Positions 50,098-62,823 of a stretch of DNA of 64,000 bases are shown piece by piece. Below the pieces are notes generated by a model. It did no database searches. It was not told where the DNA came from and was given only the letters and a program-made list of their open reading frames with translations. The translations under genes were made by a program, and so were the position numbers. The stretch lies in the NCBI RefSeq assembly GCF_029227915.1, contig NC_079887.1, forward strand, positions 25,791,650-25,855,649. The letters are read 5' to 3'. The DNA comes from Hydractinia symbiolongicarpus (lineage: Eukaryota; Cnidaria; Hydrozoa; Anthoathecata; Hydractiniidae). The stretch's first letter is position 1. The number at the start of each line of letters is the position of its first letter.

Positions 50098-52259
50098 ATT
50101 TACGGGAAATCGCAGGTTTTCGTTTGCCGGCGATTAAACTGCTTTTATTCAGCGTCTCATCAAAAATGAAAACATTCTTGAAAACTACAAGTCTCATGCG
50201 TTTTAGTGGTGAAATAATAATTTAAAAAATCGTTTGGGAAATGAGTTTACTCCCTGGGTACTTTCTTTGTATACTTTTGACTATACGGGCCGAGTCCAGG
50301 ATTTACGGGAAATCGCAGGTTTTCGTTTGCCGGCGATTAAACTTCTTTTATTCAGCGTCTCATTAAAAATGAAAACATTTTTAAAAACTACAAGTCTCAT
50401 GCGTTTTAGTGCTGAAAAAGTAATTTAAAAAATCGTTCGGGAAATGAGTTTACTCCCTGGGTACTTTCTTTGTATACTTTTGACTATACGGGCCAAGCCC
50501 GGGATTTACGGGAAATCGCGGGTTTTTGTTTGCCGGCGATTAAACTTCTTTTATTCAGCGTCTCATCAAAAATGAAAACATTTTTAAAAACTACAAGTCT
50601 TATGCGTTTTAGTGGGGAAAAAATAATTTAAAAATTCGTTAGGGAAATGAGTTTACACCCTGGGTACTCTCTTTGTATATTTTCGACTATACGGGCCGAG
50701 TCCGGGATTTACGGGAAATCGCAGGTTTTCGTTTGCCGGCGATTAAACTTCTTTTATAGAGCGTCTCATCAAAAATGAAAACATTTTTGAAAACTACAAG
50801 TCTCATACGTTTTAGTGGTGAAAAAATAATTTAAAAATTCGTTCGGGAAATGAGTTTACACCCTGGGTACTTTCTTTGTTTACTTTTGACTATACGGGCC
50901 GAGTCCGGGATTTACGGAAAAATCGCAGGTTTTCGTTTGCCGGCGATTAAACTTCTTTTATTCAGCGTCTCATCAAAAATGAAAACATTTTTGAAAACTA
51001 CAAGTCTCATACGTTTTAGTGGTGAAAAAATAATTTAAAAATTCGTTCGGGAAATGAGTTTACTCACTGGGTACTTTCCTTGTATACTTTTAACTATACG
51101 GGCAGAGTCCGGGATTTACGGGAAATCGCGGGTTTTCGTTTGCCGGTGATGAAACTTCTTTTATTCAGCGTCTCATCAAAAATGAAAACATTTTTAAAAA
51201 CTACAAGTCTCATGGGCTTTAGTGGTGAAATAATAATTTAAAAAATCGTTTGGGAAATGAGTTTACTCCCTGGGTACTTTCATTGTATACTTTTGACTAT
51301 ACGGGCCGAGTCCAGGATTTACGGGAAATCGCAGGTTTTCGTTTGCCGGCGATTAAACTTCTTTTATTCAGCGTCTCATCAAAAATGAAAACATTCTTGA
51401 AAACTACAAGTCTCATGCGTTTTAGTGGTGAAATAATAATTTAAAAAATCGTTTGGGGAATGAGTTTACTCCCTGGGTACTTTCTTTGTATACTTTTGAC
51501 TATACGGGCCGAGTCCAGGATTTACGGGAAATCGCAGGTTTTCGTTTGCCGGCGATTAAACTTCTTTTATTCAGCGTCTCATCAAAAATGAAAACATTTT
51601 TAAAAACTACAAATCTCATGCGTTTTAGTGGTGAAAAAGTAATTTAAAAAATCGTTCGGGAAATGAGTTTACTCACAGGGTACTTTCTTTGTATACTTTT
51701 GACTATACGGGCCGAGTCCAGGATTTACGGGAAATCGCAGGTTTTCGTTTGCCGGCGATTAAACTTCTTTTATTCAGCGTCTCATCAAAAAAGAAAACAT
51801 TTTTAAAAACTACAAGTCTTATGCGTTTTAGTGGTGAAAGAATAATTTAAAAAATCGTTCTGGAAATGAGTTTACTCCCTGGGTACTTTCTTTGTATACT
51901 TTTGACTATACGGGCCGAGTCCGGGATTTACGGGAAATCGCAGGTTTTCGTTTGCCGGCGATTAAACTGCTTTTATTCAGCGTCTCATCAAAAATGAAAA
52001 CATTCTTGAAAACTACAAGTCTCATGCGTTTTAGTGGTGAAATAATAATTTAAAAAATCGTTTGGGAAATGAGTTTACTCCCTGGGTACTTTCTTTGTAT
52101 ACTTTTGACTATACGGGCCGAGTCCAGGATTTACGGGAAATCGCAGGTTTTCGTTTGCCGGCGATTAAACTTCTTTTATTCAGCGTCTCATTAAAAATGA
52201 AAACATTTTTAAAAACTACAAGTCTTATGCGTTTTAGTGGTGAAAAAATAATTTAAAAA

Positions 52260-54492
52260 ATCGTTCTGGAAATGAGTTTACTCACAGGGTACTTTCTTTG
52301 TATACATTCGACTATACGGGCCAAGCCCGGGATTTACGGGAAATCGCGGGTTTTTGTTTTCCGGCGATTAAACCTCTTTCATTAAGCGTCTCATCAAAAA
52401 TGAAAACATTTTTAAAAACTACAAGTCTCATGCGTTTTAGTGGTGAAATAAATATTTTAAAAATCGTTCGGGAAATGAGTTTACTCACTGGGTACTTTCT
52501 TTGTATACTTTTGACTATACGGGCCGAGTCCGGGATTTACGGGAAATCGCAGGTTTTCGTTTGCCGGCGATTAAACTGCTTTTATTCAGCGTCTCATCAA
52601 AAATGAAAACATTCTTGAAAACTACAAGTCTCATGCGTTTTAGTGGTGAAATAATAATTTAAAAAATCGTTTGGGAAATGAGTTTACTCCCTGGGTACTT
52701 TCTTTGTATACTTTTGACTATACGGGCCGAGTCCAGGATTTACGGGAAATCGCAGGTTTTCGTTTGACGGCGATTAAACTTCTTTTATTCAGCGTCTCTT
52801 TAAAAATGAAAACATTTTTAAAAACTACAAGTCTCATGCGTTTTAGTGATGAAAAAGTAATTTAAAAAATCGTTCGGGAAATGAGTTTACTCCCTGGGTA
52901 CTTTCTTTGTATACTTTTGACTATACGGGCCAAGCCCGGGATTTACGGGAAATCGCGGGTTTTTGTTTGCCGGCGATTAAACTTCTTTTATTCAGCGTCT
53001 CATTAAAAATGAAAACATTTTTAAAAACTACAAGTCTTATGCATTTTAGTGGTGAAAAAATAATTTAAAAAATCGTTCTGGAAATGAGTTTACTCACAGG
53101 GTACTTTCTTTGTATACATTCGACTATACGGGCCAAGCCCGGGATTTACGGGAAATCGCGGGTTTTTGTTTTCCGGCGATTAAACCTCTTTCATTAAGCG
53201 TCTCATCAAAAATGAAAACATTTTTAAAAACTACAAGTCTCATGCGTTTTAGTGGTGAAATAAATATTTTAAAAATCGTTCGGGAAATGAGTTTACTCAC
53301 TGGGTACTTTCTTTGTATACTTTTGACTATACGGGCCGAGTCCGGGATTTACGGGAAATCGCAGGTTTTCGTTTGCCGGCGATTAAACTGCTTTTATTCA
53401 GCGTCTCATCAAAAATGAAAACATTCTTGAAAACTACAAGTCTCATGCGTTTTAGTGGTGAAATAATAATTTAAAAAATCGTTTGGGAAATGAGTTTACT
53501 CCCTGGGTACTTTCTTTGTATACTTTTGACTATACGGGCCGAGTCCAGGATTTACGGGAAATCGCAGGTTTTCGTTTGACGGCGATTAAACTTCTTTTAT
53601 TCAGCGTCTCTTTAAAAATGAAAACATTTTTAAAAACTACAAGTCTCATGCGTTTTAGTGATGAAAAAGTAATTTAAAAAATCGTTCGGGAAATGAGTTT
53701 ACTCCCTGGGTACTTTCTTTGTATACTTTTGACTATACGGGCCAAGCCCGGGATTTACGGGAAATCGCGGGTTTTTGTTTGCCGGCGATTAAACTTCTTT
53801 TATTCAGCGTCTCATTAAAAATGAAAACATTTTTAAAAACTACAAGTCTTATGCATTTTAGTGGTGAAAAAATAATTTAAAAAATCGTTCTGGAAATGAG
53901 TTTACTCACAGGGTACTTTCTTTGTATACATTCGACTATACGGGCCAAGCCCGGGATTTACGGGAAATCGCGGGTTTTTGTTTTCCGGCGATTAAACCTC
54001 TTTCATTAAGCGTCTCATCAAAAATGAAAACATTTTTAAAAACTACAAGTCTCATGCGTTTTAGTGGTGAAAAAAAAATTTTAAAAATCGTTCGGGAAAT
54101 GAGTTTACTCCCTGGGTACTTTCTTTGTATACTTTTGACTATACGGGCCGAGTCCGTGATTTACGGGAAATCGCAGGTTTTCGTTTGCCGGCGATTAAAC
54201 TGCTTTTATTCAGCGTCTCATCAAAAATGAAAACATTCTTTGAAACTACAAGTCTCATGCGTTTTAGTGGTGAAATAATAATTTAAAAAATCGTTTGGGA
54301 AATGAGTTTACTCCCTGGGTACTTTCTTTGTATACTTTTGACTATACGGGCCGAGTCCAGGATTTACGGGAAATCGCAGGTTTTCGTTTGCCGTCGATTA
54401 AACTTCTTTTATTCAGCGTCTCATTAAAAATGAAAACATTTTTAAAAACTACAAGTCTCATGCGTTTTAGTGATGAAAAAGTAATTTAAAAA
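52260..54492 (+). repeat. 4-mer higher-order repeat, 812 bp, 2.75 copies
   Basis: Copies are 52260-53071, 53072-53883 and a 3-monomer partial at 53884-54492. Order: ACTCACAGGG/CATTCGAC/GGGTTTTTGTTTTCCGG ending GAAATAAATATTTT; GCAGG with CTGCTTTTATTCAG; TCGTTTGGGAAATG with GTTTGACGGCG, GCGTCTCTTTAAAAATG and GTGATGAAAAAG; then GGGTTTTTG with CTTATGCATTTTAG. Copies 1 and 2 look almost identical. The partial third has drifted: GAAAAAAAAATTTT, GTCCGTGATT and GCCGTCGATT. Confidence 0.9.
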
Positions 54493-57400
54493 ATCGTTCG
54501 GGAAATGAGTTTACTCCCTGGGTACTTTCTTTGTATACATTTGACTATACGGGCCAAGCCCGGGATTTACGGGAAATCGCGGGTTTTTGTTTGCCGGCGA
54601 TTAAACTTCTTTTATTCAGCGTCTCATCAAAAATGAAAACATTTTTAAAAACTACCAGTCTCATGCGTTTTAGTGGTGAAAAAAAAATTTTAAAAATCGT
54701 TCGGGAAATGAGTTTACTCCCTGGGTACTTTCTTTGTATACATTCGACTATACGGGCCAAGCCCCGGATTTACGGAAAAACGCGGGATTTCGTTTGCAGG
54801 CGATTAAACCTCTTTCATTAAGCGTCTCATCAAAAATGAAAACATTTTTGAAAACTACAAGTCTCATGCGTTTTAGTGGTGAAAAAGTAATTTAAAAAAT
54901 CGTTCGGGAAATGTGTTTACTCCCTGGGTACTTTCTTTGTATACTTTTGACTATACGGGCCAAGCCCGGGATTTACGGGAAATCGCGGGTTTTTGTTTGC
55001 CGGCGATTAAACTTCTTTTATTCAGCGTCTCATCAAAAATAAAAACATTTTTAAAAACTACAAGTCTTATGCGTTTTAGTGGTGAAAAAATAATTTAAAA
55101 AATCGTTCTGGAAATGAGTTTACTCACAGGGTACTTTCTTTGTATACATTCGACTATACGGGCCAAGCCCGGGATTTACGGGAAATCGCGGGTTTTTGTT
55201 TTCCGGCGATTAAACCTCTTTCATTAAGCGTCTCATCAAAAATGAAAACATTTTTAAAAACTACAAGTCTCATGCGTTTTAGTGGTGAAAAAAAATTTTA
55301 AAAATCGTTCGGGAAATGAGTTTACACCCTGGGTACTTTCTTTGTATACCTTCGACTATACGGGCCAAGCCCCGGATTTACGGAAAAACGCGGGATTTCG
55401 TTTGCCGGCGATTAAACCTCTTTCATTAAGCGTCTCATCAAAAATGAAAACATTTTTGAAAACTACAAGTCTCATGCGTTTTAGTGGTGAAAAAGTAATT
55501 TAAAAAATCGGTCGGGAAATGAGTTTACTCCCTGGGTACTTTCTTTGTATACTTTTGACTATACGGGCCAAGCCCGGGATTTACGGGAAATCGCGGGTTT
55601 TTGTTTGCCGGCGATTAAACTTCTTTTATTCAGCGTCTCATCAAAAATAAAAACATTTTTAAAAACTACAAGTCTTATGCGTTTTAGTGGTGAAAAAATA
55701 ATTCAAAAAATCGTTCTGGAAATGAGTTTACTCACAGGGTACTTTCTTTGTATACATTCGACTATACGGGCCAAGCCCGGGATTTACGGGAAATCGCGGG
55801 TTTTTGTTTTCCGGCGATTAAACCTCTTTCATTAAGCGTCTCATCAAAAATGAAAACATTTTTAAAAACTACAAGTCTCATGCGTTTTAGTGGTGAAAAA
55901 AAATTTTAAAAATCGTTCGGGAAATGAGTTTACTCCCTGGGTACTTTCTTTGTATACATTCGACTATACGGGCCAAGCCCCGGATTTACGGAAAAACGCG
56001 GGATTTCGTTTGCCGGCGATTAAACCTCTTTCATTAAGCGTCTCATCAAAAATGAAAACATTTTTGAAAACTACAAGTCTCATGCGTTTTAGTGGTGAAA
56101 AAGTAATTTAAAAAATCGTTCGGGAAATGAGTTTACTCCCTGGGTACTTTCTTTGTATACTTTTGACTATACGGGCCAAGCCCGGGATTTACGGGAAATC
56201 GCGGGTTTTTGTTTGCCGGCGATTAAACTTCTTTTATTCAGCGTCTCATCAAAAATGAAAACATTTTTAAAAACTACAAATCTTATGCGTTTTAGTGGTG
56301 AAAAAATAATTTAAAAAATCGTTCTGGAAATGAGTTTACTCACAGGGTACTTTCTTTGTATACATTCGACTATACGGGCCAAGCCCGGGATTTACGGGAA
56401 ATCGCGGGTTTTTGTTTTCCGGCGATTAAACCTCTTTCATTAAGCGTCTCATCAAAAATGAAAACATTTTTAAAAACTACAAGTCTCATGCGTTTTAGTG
56501 GTGAAAAAAAAATTTTAAAAATCGTTAGGGAAATGAGTTTACTCCCTGGGTATTTTCTTTGTATACATTCGACTATACGGGCCAAGCCCCGGATTTACGG
56601 AAAAACGCGGGATTTCGTTTGCCGGCGATTAAACCTCTTTCATTAAGCGTCTCATCAAAAATGAAAACATTCTTGAAAACTACAAGTCTCATGCGTTTTA
56701 GTGGTGAAAAAGTAATTTAAAAAATCGTTCGGGAAATGAGTTTACTCCCTGGGTACTTTCTTTGTATACTTTTGACTATATGGGCCGAGTCCGGGATTTA
56801 CGGGAAATCGCGGATTTTCGTTTGCCGGCGATTAAACTTCTCTTATTCAGCGTCCCATCAAATATGAAAATATTTTTGAAAATTACAAGTCTCATGCGTT
56901 TAGTGGTAAAAAAATAATATAAAAAATCGTTCGGGAAATGAGTTTACTCCCTGGGTACTTTCTTTGTATACATTCGACTATACGGGCCAAGCCCGGGATT
57001 TACGGGAAATCGCGGGTTTTTGTTTTCCGGCGATTAAACCTCTTTCATTAAGCGTCTCATCAAAAATGAAAACATTTTTAAAAACTACAAGTCTCATGCG
57101 TTTTAGTGGTGAAAAAAAAATTTTAAAAATCGTTCGGGAAATGAGTTTACTCCTTGGGTACTTTCTTTGTATACATTCGACTATACGGGCCAAGCCCCGG
57201 ATTTACGGAAAAACGCGGGATTTCGTTTGCCGGCGATTAAACCTCTTTCATTAAGCGTCTCATCAAAAATGAAAACATTCTTGAAAACTACAAGTCTCAT
57301 GCGTTTTAGTGGTGAAAAAGTAATTTAAAAAATCGTTCGGGAAATGAGTTTACTCCCTGGGTACTTTCTTTGTATACTTTTGACTATACGGGCCTAGTCC

Positions 57401-57533
57401 GGGATTTACGGGAAATCGCGGATTTTCGTTTGCCGGCGATTAAACTTCTTTTATTCAGCGTCCCATCAAATATGAAAATATTTTTGAAAATTACAAGTCT
57501 CATGCGTTTAGTGGTAAAAAAATAATATAAAAA
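54493..57533 (+). repeat. 3-mer higher-order repeat (608-609 bp), first block
   Basis: About 15 monomers in the cycle T1 (ACTCACAGGG, CATTCGAC, GGGTTTTTGTTTTCCGG, CTCTTTCATTAAG), T2 (CCAAGCCCCGG, TTTACGGAAAAACGCGGG) and T3 (CCAAGCCCGGG, GGGTTTTTGTTTGCCGG, CTTCTTTTATTCAG). The T1 start of the cycle recurs at about 55,130, 55,740 and 56,350. From about 56.73 kb the third position is filled by a type B monomer (GCGGATTTTCG, TCCCATCAAATATG, AAATTACAAG) instead of T3, for two cycles. Confidence 0.85.
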
Positions 57534-60500
57534 ATCGTTCGGGAAATGAGTTTACTCCCTGGGTACTTTCTTTGTATACTTTTGACTATACGGGCCAAGC
57601 CCGGGATTTACGGGAAATCGCGGGTTTTCGTTTGCCGGCGATTAAACTTCTTTTATTCAGCGTCTCATGAAAAATGAAAACATTTTTAAAAACTCTAAGT
57701 CTTTTGCGTTTTAGTGGTGAAAAAATAATTTAAAAAATCGTTCTGGAAATGAGTTTACTCACAGGGAACTTTCTTTGTATACATTCCACTATACGTGCCA
57801 AGCCCGGGATTTACGGGAAATCGCGGGTTTTCGTTTGCCGGCGATTAAACTGCTTTTATTCAGCGTCTCATTGAAAATGAAAACATTCTTGAAAACTACA
57901 AGTCTCATCCGTTTTAGTGGTGAAATAATAATTTAAAAAATCGTTTGGGAAATGAGTTTACTCCCTGGGTACTTTCTTTGTATACTTTTGACTATACGGG
58001 CCGAGTCCAGGATTTACGGGAAATCGCAGGTTTTCGTTTGCCGGCGATTAAACTTCTTTTATTAAGCGTCTCATCAAAAAAGAAAACATTTTTGAAAACT
58101 ACAAGTCTCATGCGTTTTAGTGGTGAAATAATAATTTAAAAAATCGTTCGGGAAATGAGTTTACTCCCTGGGTACTTTCTTTGTATACTTTTGACTATAC
58201 GGGCCGAGTTCGGGTTTTACGGGAAGTCACGGGTTTTCGTTTGCCGGCGATTAAACTTCTTTTATTCAGCGTCTCATCAAAAATGAAAATATTTTTAAAT
58301 ACTACAAGTCTCATGGGCTTTAGTGGTGAAATAATAATTTAAAAAATCGTTCGGGAAATGAGTTTACACCCTGGGTACTTTCTTTGTATACTTTTGACTA
58401 TGCGGGCCGAGTCCGGGGTTTACGGGAAATGGCGGGTTTTCGTTTGCCGGCGATTAAACTTCTTTTATTTAGCGTCTCATCAAAAATGAAAACATTCTTG
58501 AAAACTACAAGTCTCATCCGTTTTAGTGGTGAAATAATAATTTAAAAAATCGTTTTGGAAATGAGTTTACTCACAGGGTACTTTATTTGTATACTTTTGA
58601 CTATACGGGCCGAGTCCAGGATTTACGGGAAATCGCAGGTTTTCGTTTGCCGGCGATTAAACTTCTTTTATTCAGCGTCTCATCAAAAATGAAAACATTT
58701 TTGAAAACTACAAGTCTCATGCGTTTTAGTGGTGAAATAATAATTTAAAAAATCGTTCGGGAAATGAGTTTACTCCCTGGGTACTTTCTTTGTATACTTT
58801 TGATTATACGGGCCGAGTTCGGGTTTTACGGGAAGTCGCGGGTTTTCGTTTGCCGGCGATTAAACTTCTTTTATTCAGCGTCTCATCAAAAATGAAAATA
58901 TTTTTAAATACTACAAGTCTCATGGGCTTTAGTGGTGAAATAATAATTTAAAAAATCGTTCGGGAAATGAGTTTACACCCTGGGTACTTTCTTTGTATAC
59001 TTTTGACTATGCGGGCCGAGTCCGGGGTTTACGGGAAATGGCGGGTTTTCGTTTGCCGGCGATTAAACTTCTTTTATTTAGCGTCTCATCAAAAATGAAA
59101 ACATTTTTGAAAACTACAAGTCTCAAGCGTTTTAGTGGTGAAAAGATAATTTAAAAAATCGTTTTGGAAATGAGTTTACTCACAGGGTACTTTCTTTGTA
59201 TACATTCGAATATACGGGCCAAGCCCGGGATTTACGGGAAATCGCGGGTTTTCGTTTGCCGGCGATTAAACCGCTTTCATTAAGCGTCTCATCAAAAATG
59301 AAAACATTTTTGAAAACTACAAGTCTCATGGGCTTTAGTGGTGAAAAAATAATTTAAAAAATCGTTCGGGAAATGAGTTTACTCCCTGGGTACTTTCTTT
59401 GTATACTTTTGACTATACGGGCCGAGTCCGGGATATACGGGAAATCACGGATTTTCGTTTGCCGGCGATTAAACTTCTTTTATTCAGCGTCCCATCAAAT
59501 ATGAAAATATCTTTTGAAAATTACAAGTCTCATGCGTTTAGTGGTAAAAAAATAATATAAAAAATCGTTTTGGAAATGAGTTTACTCACAGGGTACTTTC
59601 TTTGTATACTTTTGACTATACGGGCCGAGTCCAGGATTTACGGAAAATCGCAGGTTTTCGTTTGCCGGCGATTAAACTTCTTTTATTCAGCGTCTCATCA
59701 AAAATGAAAACATATTTGAAAACTACAAGTCTCATGCGTTTTAGTGGTGAAATAATAATTTAAAAAATCGTTCGGGAAATGAGTTTACTCCCTGGGTACT
59801 TTCTTTGTATACTTTTGACTATACGGGCCGAGTTCGGGTTTTACGGGAAGTCGCGGGTTTTCGTTTGCCGGCGATTAAACTTCTTTTATTCAGCGTCTCA
59901 TCAAAAATAAAAATATTTTTAAATACTACAAGTCTCATGGGCTTTAGTGGTGAAATAATAATTTAAAAAATCGTTCGGGAAATGAGTTTACACCCTGGGT
60001 ACTTTCTTTGTATACTTTTGACTATGCGGGCCGAGTCCGGGGTTTACGGGAAATGGCGGGTTTTCGTTTGCCGGCGATTAAACTTCTTTTATTTAGCGTC
60101 TCATCAAAAATGAAAACATTTTTAAAAACTACAAGTCTCAAGCGTTTTAGTGGTGAAAAGATAATTTAAAAAATCGTTTTGGAAATGAGTTTACTCACAG
60201 GGTACTTTCTTTGTATACATTCGACTATACGGGCCAAGCCCGGGATTTACGGGAAATCGCAGGTTTTCGTTTGCCGGCGATTAAACCACTTTCATTAAGC
60301 GTCTCATCAAAAATGAAAACATTTTTGAAAACTACAAGTCTCATGGGCTTTAGTGGTGAAAAAATAATTTAAAAAATCGTTCGGGAAATGAGTTTACTCC
60401 CTGGGTACTTTCTTTGTATACTTTTGACTATACGGGCTGAGTTCGGGATTTACGGGAAATCGCGGATTTTCCTTTGCCGGCGATTAAACTTCTTTTATAC

Positions 60501-60780
60501 AGCGTCCCATCAAATATGAAAATATTTTTGAAATCTACAAGTCTCATGCGTTTAGTGGTAAAAAAATAATATAAAAAATCGTTCGGGAAATGAGTTTACT
60601 CCCTGGGTACTTTCTTTGTATACTTTTGACTATACGGGCCAAGCCCGGGATTTACGGGAAATCGCGGGTTTTCGTTTGCCGGCGATTAAACTTCTTTTAT
60701 TCAGCGTCTCATTAAAAATAAAAACATTTTTAAAAACTACAAGTCTCATGCGTTCTAGTGATGAAAAAGTAATTTAAAAA
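57534..60780 (+). repeat. Mixed block with E-like and TATGCGGG monomers
   Basis: About 16 monomers. A 3-mer of 609 bp is seen at 58143-58751 and repeats from 58752: an E-like monomer (GAGTTCGGGTTTTACGGG, GGGAAGTC, CATGGGCTT), a TATGCGGG monomer (GGGGTTTACGG, AAATGGCGGG), and an ACTCACAGGG monomer. The third position differs between copies. Part of the block (59568-59928) matches the window end at 63640-64000, including the rare ACATATTTGAAAAC. The block separates the two occurrences of the T1-T2-T3 repeat. Confidence 0.8.
60578..60780 (+). repeat. Representative 203 bp monomer (majority-like form)
   Basis: This copy runs from one ATCGTT landmark to the next and is exactly 203 bp. It has the common state at most variable sites: ACTCCCTGGG, CTTTTGACTATACGGG, CCAAGCCCGGG, GCGGGTTTTCG and CTTCTTTTATTCAG. 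Minor private changes are CATTAAAAATAAAAAC and GTTCTAGTGATG in the AT-rich half. The choice of start point is arbitrary because the repeat is continuous. The first half is CpG-rich and the second AT-rich, so the array alternates in composition about every 100 bp. Confidence 0.9.
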
Positions 60781-62823
60781 ATCGTTCTGGAAATGAGTTT
60801 ACTCCCTGGGTACTTTCTTTGTATACTTTTGACTATACGGGCCAAGCCCGGGATTTACGGGAAATCGCGGGTTTTTGTTTGCCGGCGATTAAACTTCTTT
60901 TATTCAGCGTCTCATCAAAAATGAAAACATTTTTAAAAACTACAAGTCTTATGCGTTTTAGTGGTGAAAAAATAATTTAAAAAATCGTTCTGGAAATGAG
61001 TTTACTCACAGGGTACTTTCTTTGTATACATTCGACTATGCGGGCCAAGCCCGGGATTTACGGGAAATCGCGGGTTTTTGTTTTCCGGCGATTAAACCTC
61101 TTTCATTAAGCGTCTCATCAAAAATGAAAACATTTTTAAAAACTACAAGTCTCATGCGTTTTAGTGGTGAAAAAAAAATTTTAAAAATCGTTCGGGAAAT
61201 GAGTTTACTCCCTGGGTACTTTCTTTGTATACATTCGACTATACGGGCCAAGCCCCGGATTTACGGAAAAACGCGGGATTTCGTTTGCCGGCGATTAAAC
61301 CTCTTTCATTAAGCGTCTCATCAAAAATGAAAACATTTTTGAAAACTACAAGTCTCATGCGTTTTAGTGGTGAAAAAGTAATTTAAAAAATCGTTCGGGA
61401 AATGAGTTTACCCCCTGGGTACTTTCTTTGTATACTTTTGACTATACGGGCCAAGCCCGGGATTTACGGGAAATCGCGGGTTTTTGTTTGCCGGCGATTA
61501 AACTTCTTTTATTCAGCGTCTCATCAAAAATGAAAACATTTTTAAAAACTACAAGTCTTATGCGTTTTAGTGGTGAAAAAATAATTTAAAAAATCGTTCT
61601 GGAAATGAGTTTACTCACAGGGTACTTTCTTTGTATACATTCGACTATACGGGCCAAGCCCGGAATTTACGGGAAATCGCGGGTTTTTGTTTTCCGGCGA
61701 TTAAACCTCTTTCATTAAGCGTCTCATCAAAAATGAAAACATTTTTAAAAACTACAAGTCTCATGCGTTTTAGTGGTGAAAAAGAAATTTTAAAAATCGT
61801 TCGGGAAATGAGTTTACTCCCTGGGTACTTTCTTTGTATACATTCGACTATACGGGCCAAGCCCCGGATTTACGGAAAAACGCGGGATTTCGTTTGCCGG
61901 CGATTAAATCGGCGATTAAAACCTCTTTCATTAAGCGTCTCATCAAAAATGAAAACATTTTTGAAAACTAAAAGTCTCATGCGTTTTAGTGGTGAAAAAG
62001 TAATTTAAAAAATCGTTCGGGAAATGAGTTTACTCCCTGGGTACTTTCTTTGTATACTTTTGACTATACGGGCCAAGCCCGGGATTTACGGGAAATCGCG
62101 TGTTTTTGTTTGCCGGCGATTAAACTTCTTTTATTCAGCGTCTCATCAAAAATGAAAACATTTTTAAAAACTACAAGTCTTATGCGTTTTAGTGGTGAAA
62201 AAATAATTTAAAAAATCGTTCTGGAAATGAGTTTACTCACAGGGTACTTTCTTTGTATACATTCGACTATACGGGCCAAGCCCGGAATTTACGGGAAATC
62301 GCGGGTTTTTGTTTTCCGGCGATTAAACCTCTTTCATTAAGCGTCTCATCAAAAATGAAAACATTTTTAAAAACTACAAGTCTCATGCGTTTTAGTGGTG
62401 AAAAAAAAATTTTAAAAATCGTTCGGGAAATGAGTTTACTCCCTGGGTACTTTCTTTGTATACATTCGACTATACGGGCCAAGCCCCGGATTTACGGAAA
62501 AACGCGGGATTTCGTTTGCCGGCGATTAAACCTCTTTCATTAAGCGTCTCATCAAAAATGAAAATATTTTTGAAAACTACAAGTCTCATGCGTTTTAGTG
62601 GTGAAAAAGTAATTTAAAAAATCGTTCGGGAAATGAGTTTACTCCCTGGGTACTTTCTTTGTATACTTTTGACTATACGGGCCAAGCCCGGGATTTACGG
62701 GAAACCGCGGGTTTTTGTTTGCCGGCGATTAAACTTCTTTTATTCAGCGTCTCATCAAAAATGAAAACATTTTTAAAAACTACAAGTCTTATGCGTTTTA
62801 GTGGTGAAAAAATAATTTAAAAA
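60781..62823 (+). repeat. 3-mer higher-order repeat, second block
   Basis: The T1-T2-T3 cycle seen at 54.5-57.5 kb returns here. The T1 start (TATACATTCGAC) is at about 61,027, 61,636 and 62,258, with spacings of 609 and 622 bp. The longer spacing is due to the 13 bp insertion at 61,909. Two of the T1 copies share GCCCGGAATTTACGG (61,660 and 62,280 areas), so those two cycles are closest relatives. Confidence 0.88.
61909..61921 (+). repeat. 13 bp insertion: local duplication inside one monomer
   Basis: The normal CCGGCGATTAAACCTCTTTC reads CCGGCGATTAAA, then TCGGCGATTAAAA, then CCTCTTTC. The inserted 13 bases repeat CGGCGATTAAA with small changes. This is the only insertion of more than about 2 bp inside a monomer that I noticed. 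It shifts the local 3-mer period from 609 to 622 bp and would make a good locus-specific marker. Confidence 0.9.

Larger units (their letters stand above)
15529..51650 (+). repeat. Array domain III: mosaic of long HORs
   Basis: About 178 monomers with CCGAGTCC, GCAGGTTTTCG, CACTTTCATTAAG and CATTTCTGAAAAC as frequent states. A distinctive monomer (GTGATGAAAA before it, CGTTCAGGAAATG, GTATGCTTTTGACTATGCGGG, GGGGTTTACGGGAAATGGCGGG) recurs near 20.2, 21.6, 23.4, 26.3, 32.0, 32.6, 33.8, 34.4, 35.2 and 36.4 kb. The region is built from tandem duplications of 5, 8, 9, 14, 18 and 6 monomers, listed separately. Stretches between them (about 15.5-17.7, 19.8-22.5, 30.7-32.4, 44.0-47.6 and 50.1-51.6 kb) hold the same monomer types in less regular order. 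Confidence 0.82.

Noticed and set aside
975-62543. Dozens of open frames of about 60-125 codons on both strands that encode similar peptides
   Set aside because: They are the same monomer read in the same register wherever substitutions give an ATG and remove a stop. They begin and end at equivalent monomer positions, typically stopping at the TAA in AATTTAA. They appear on both strands and track the HOR pattern. No recognised domain, ribosome-binding or promoter context was seen.
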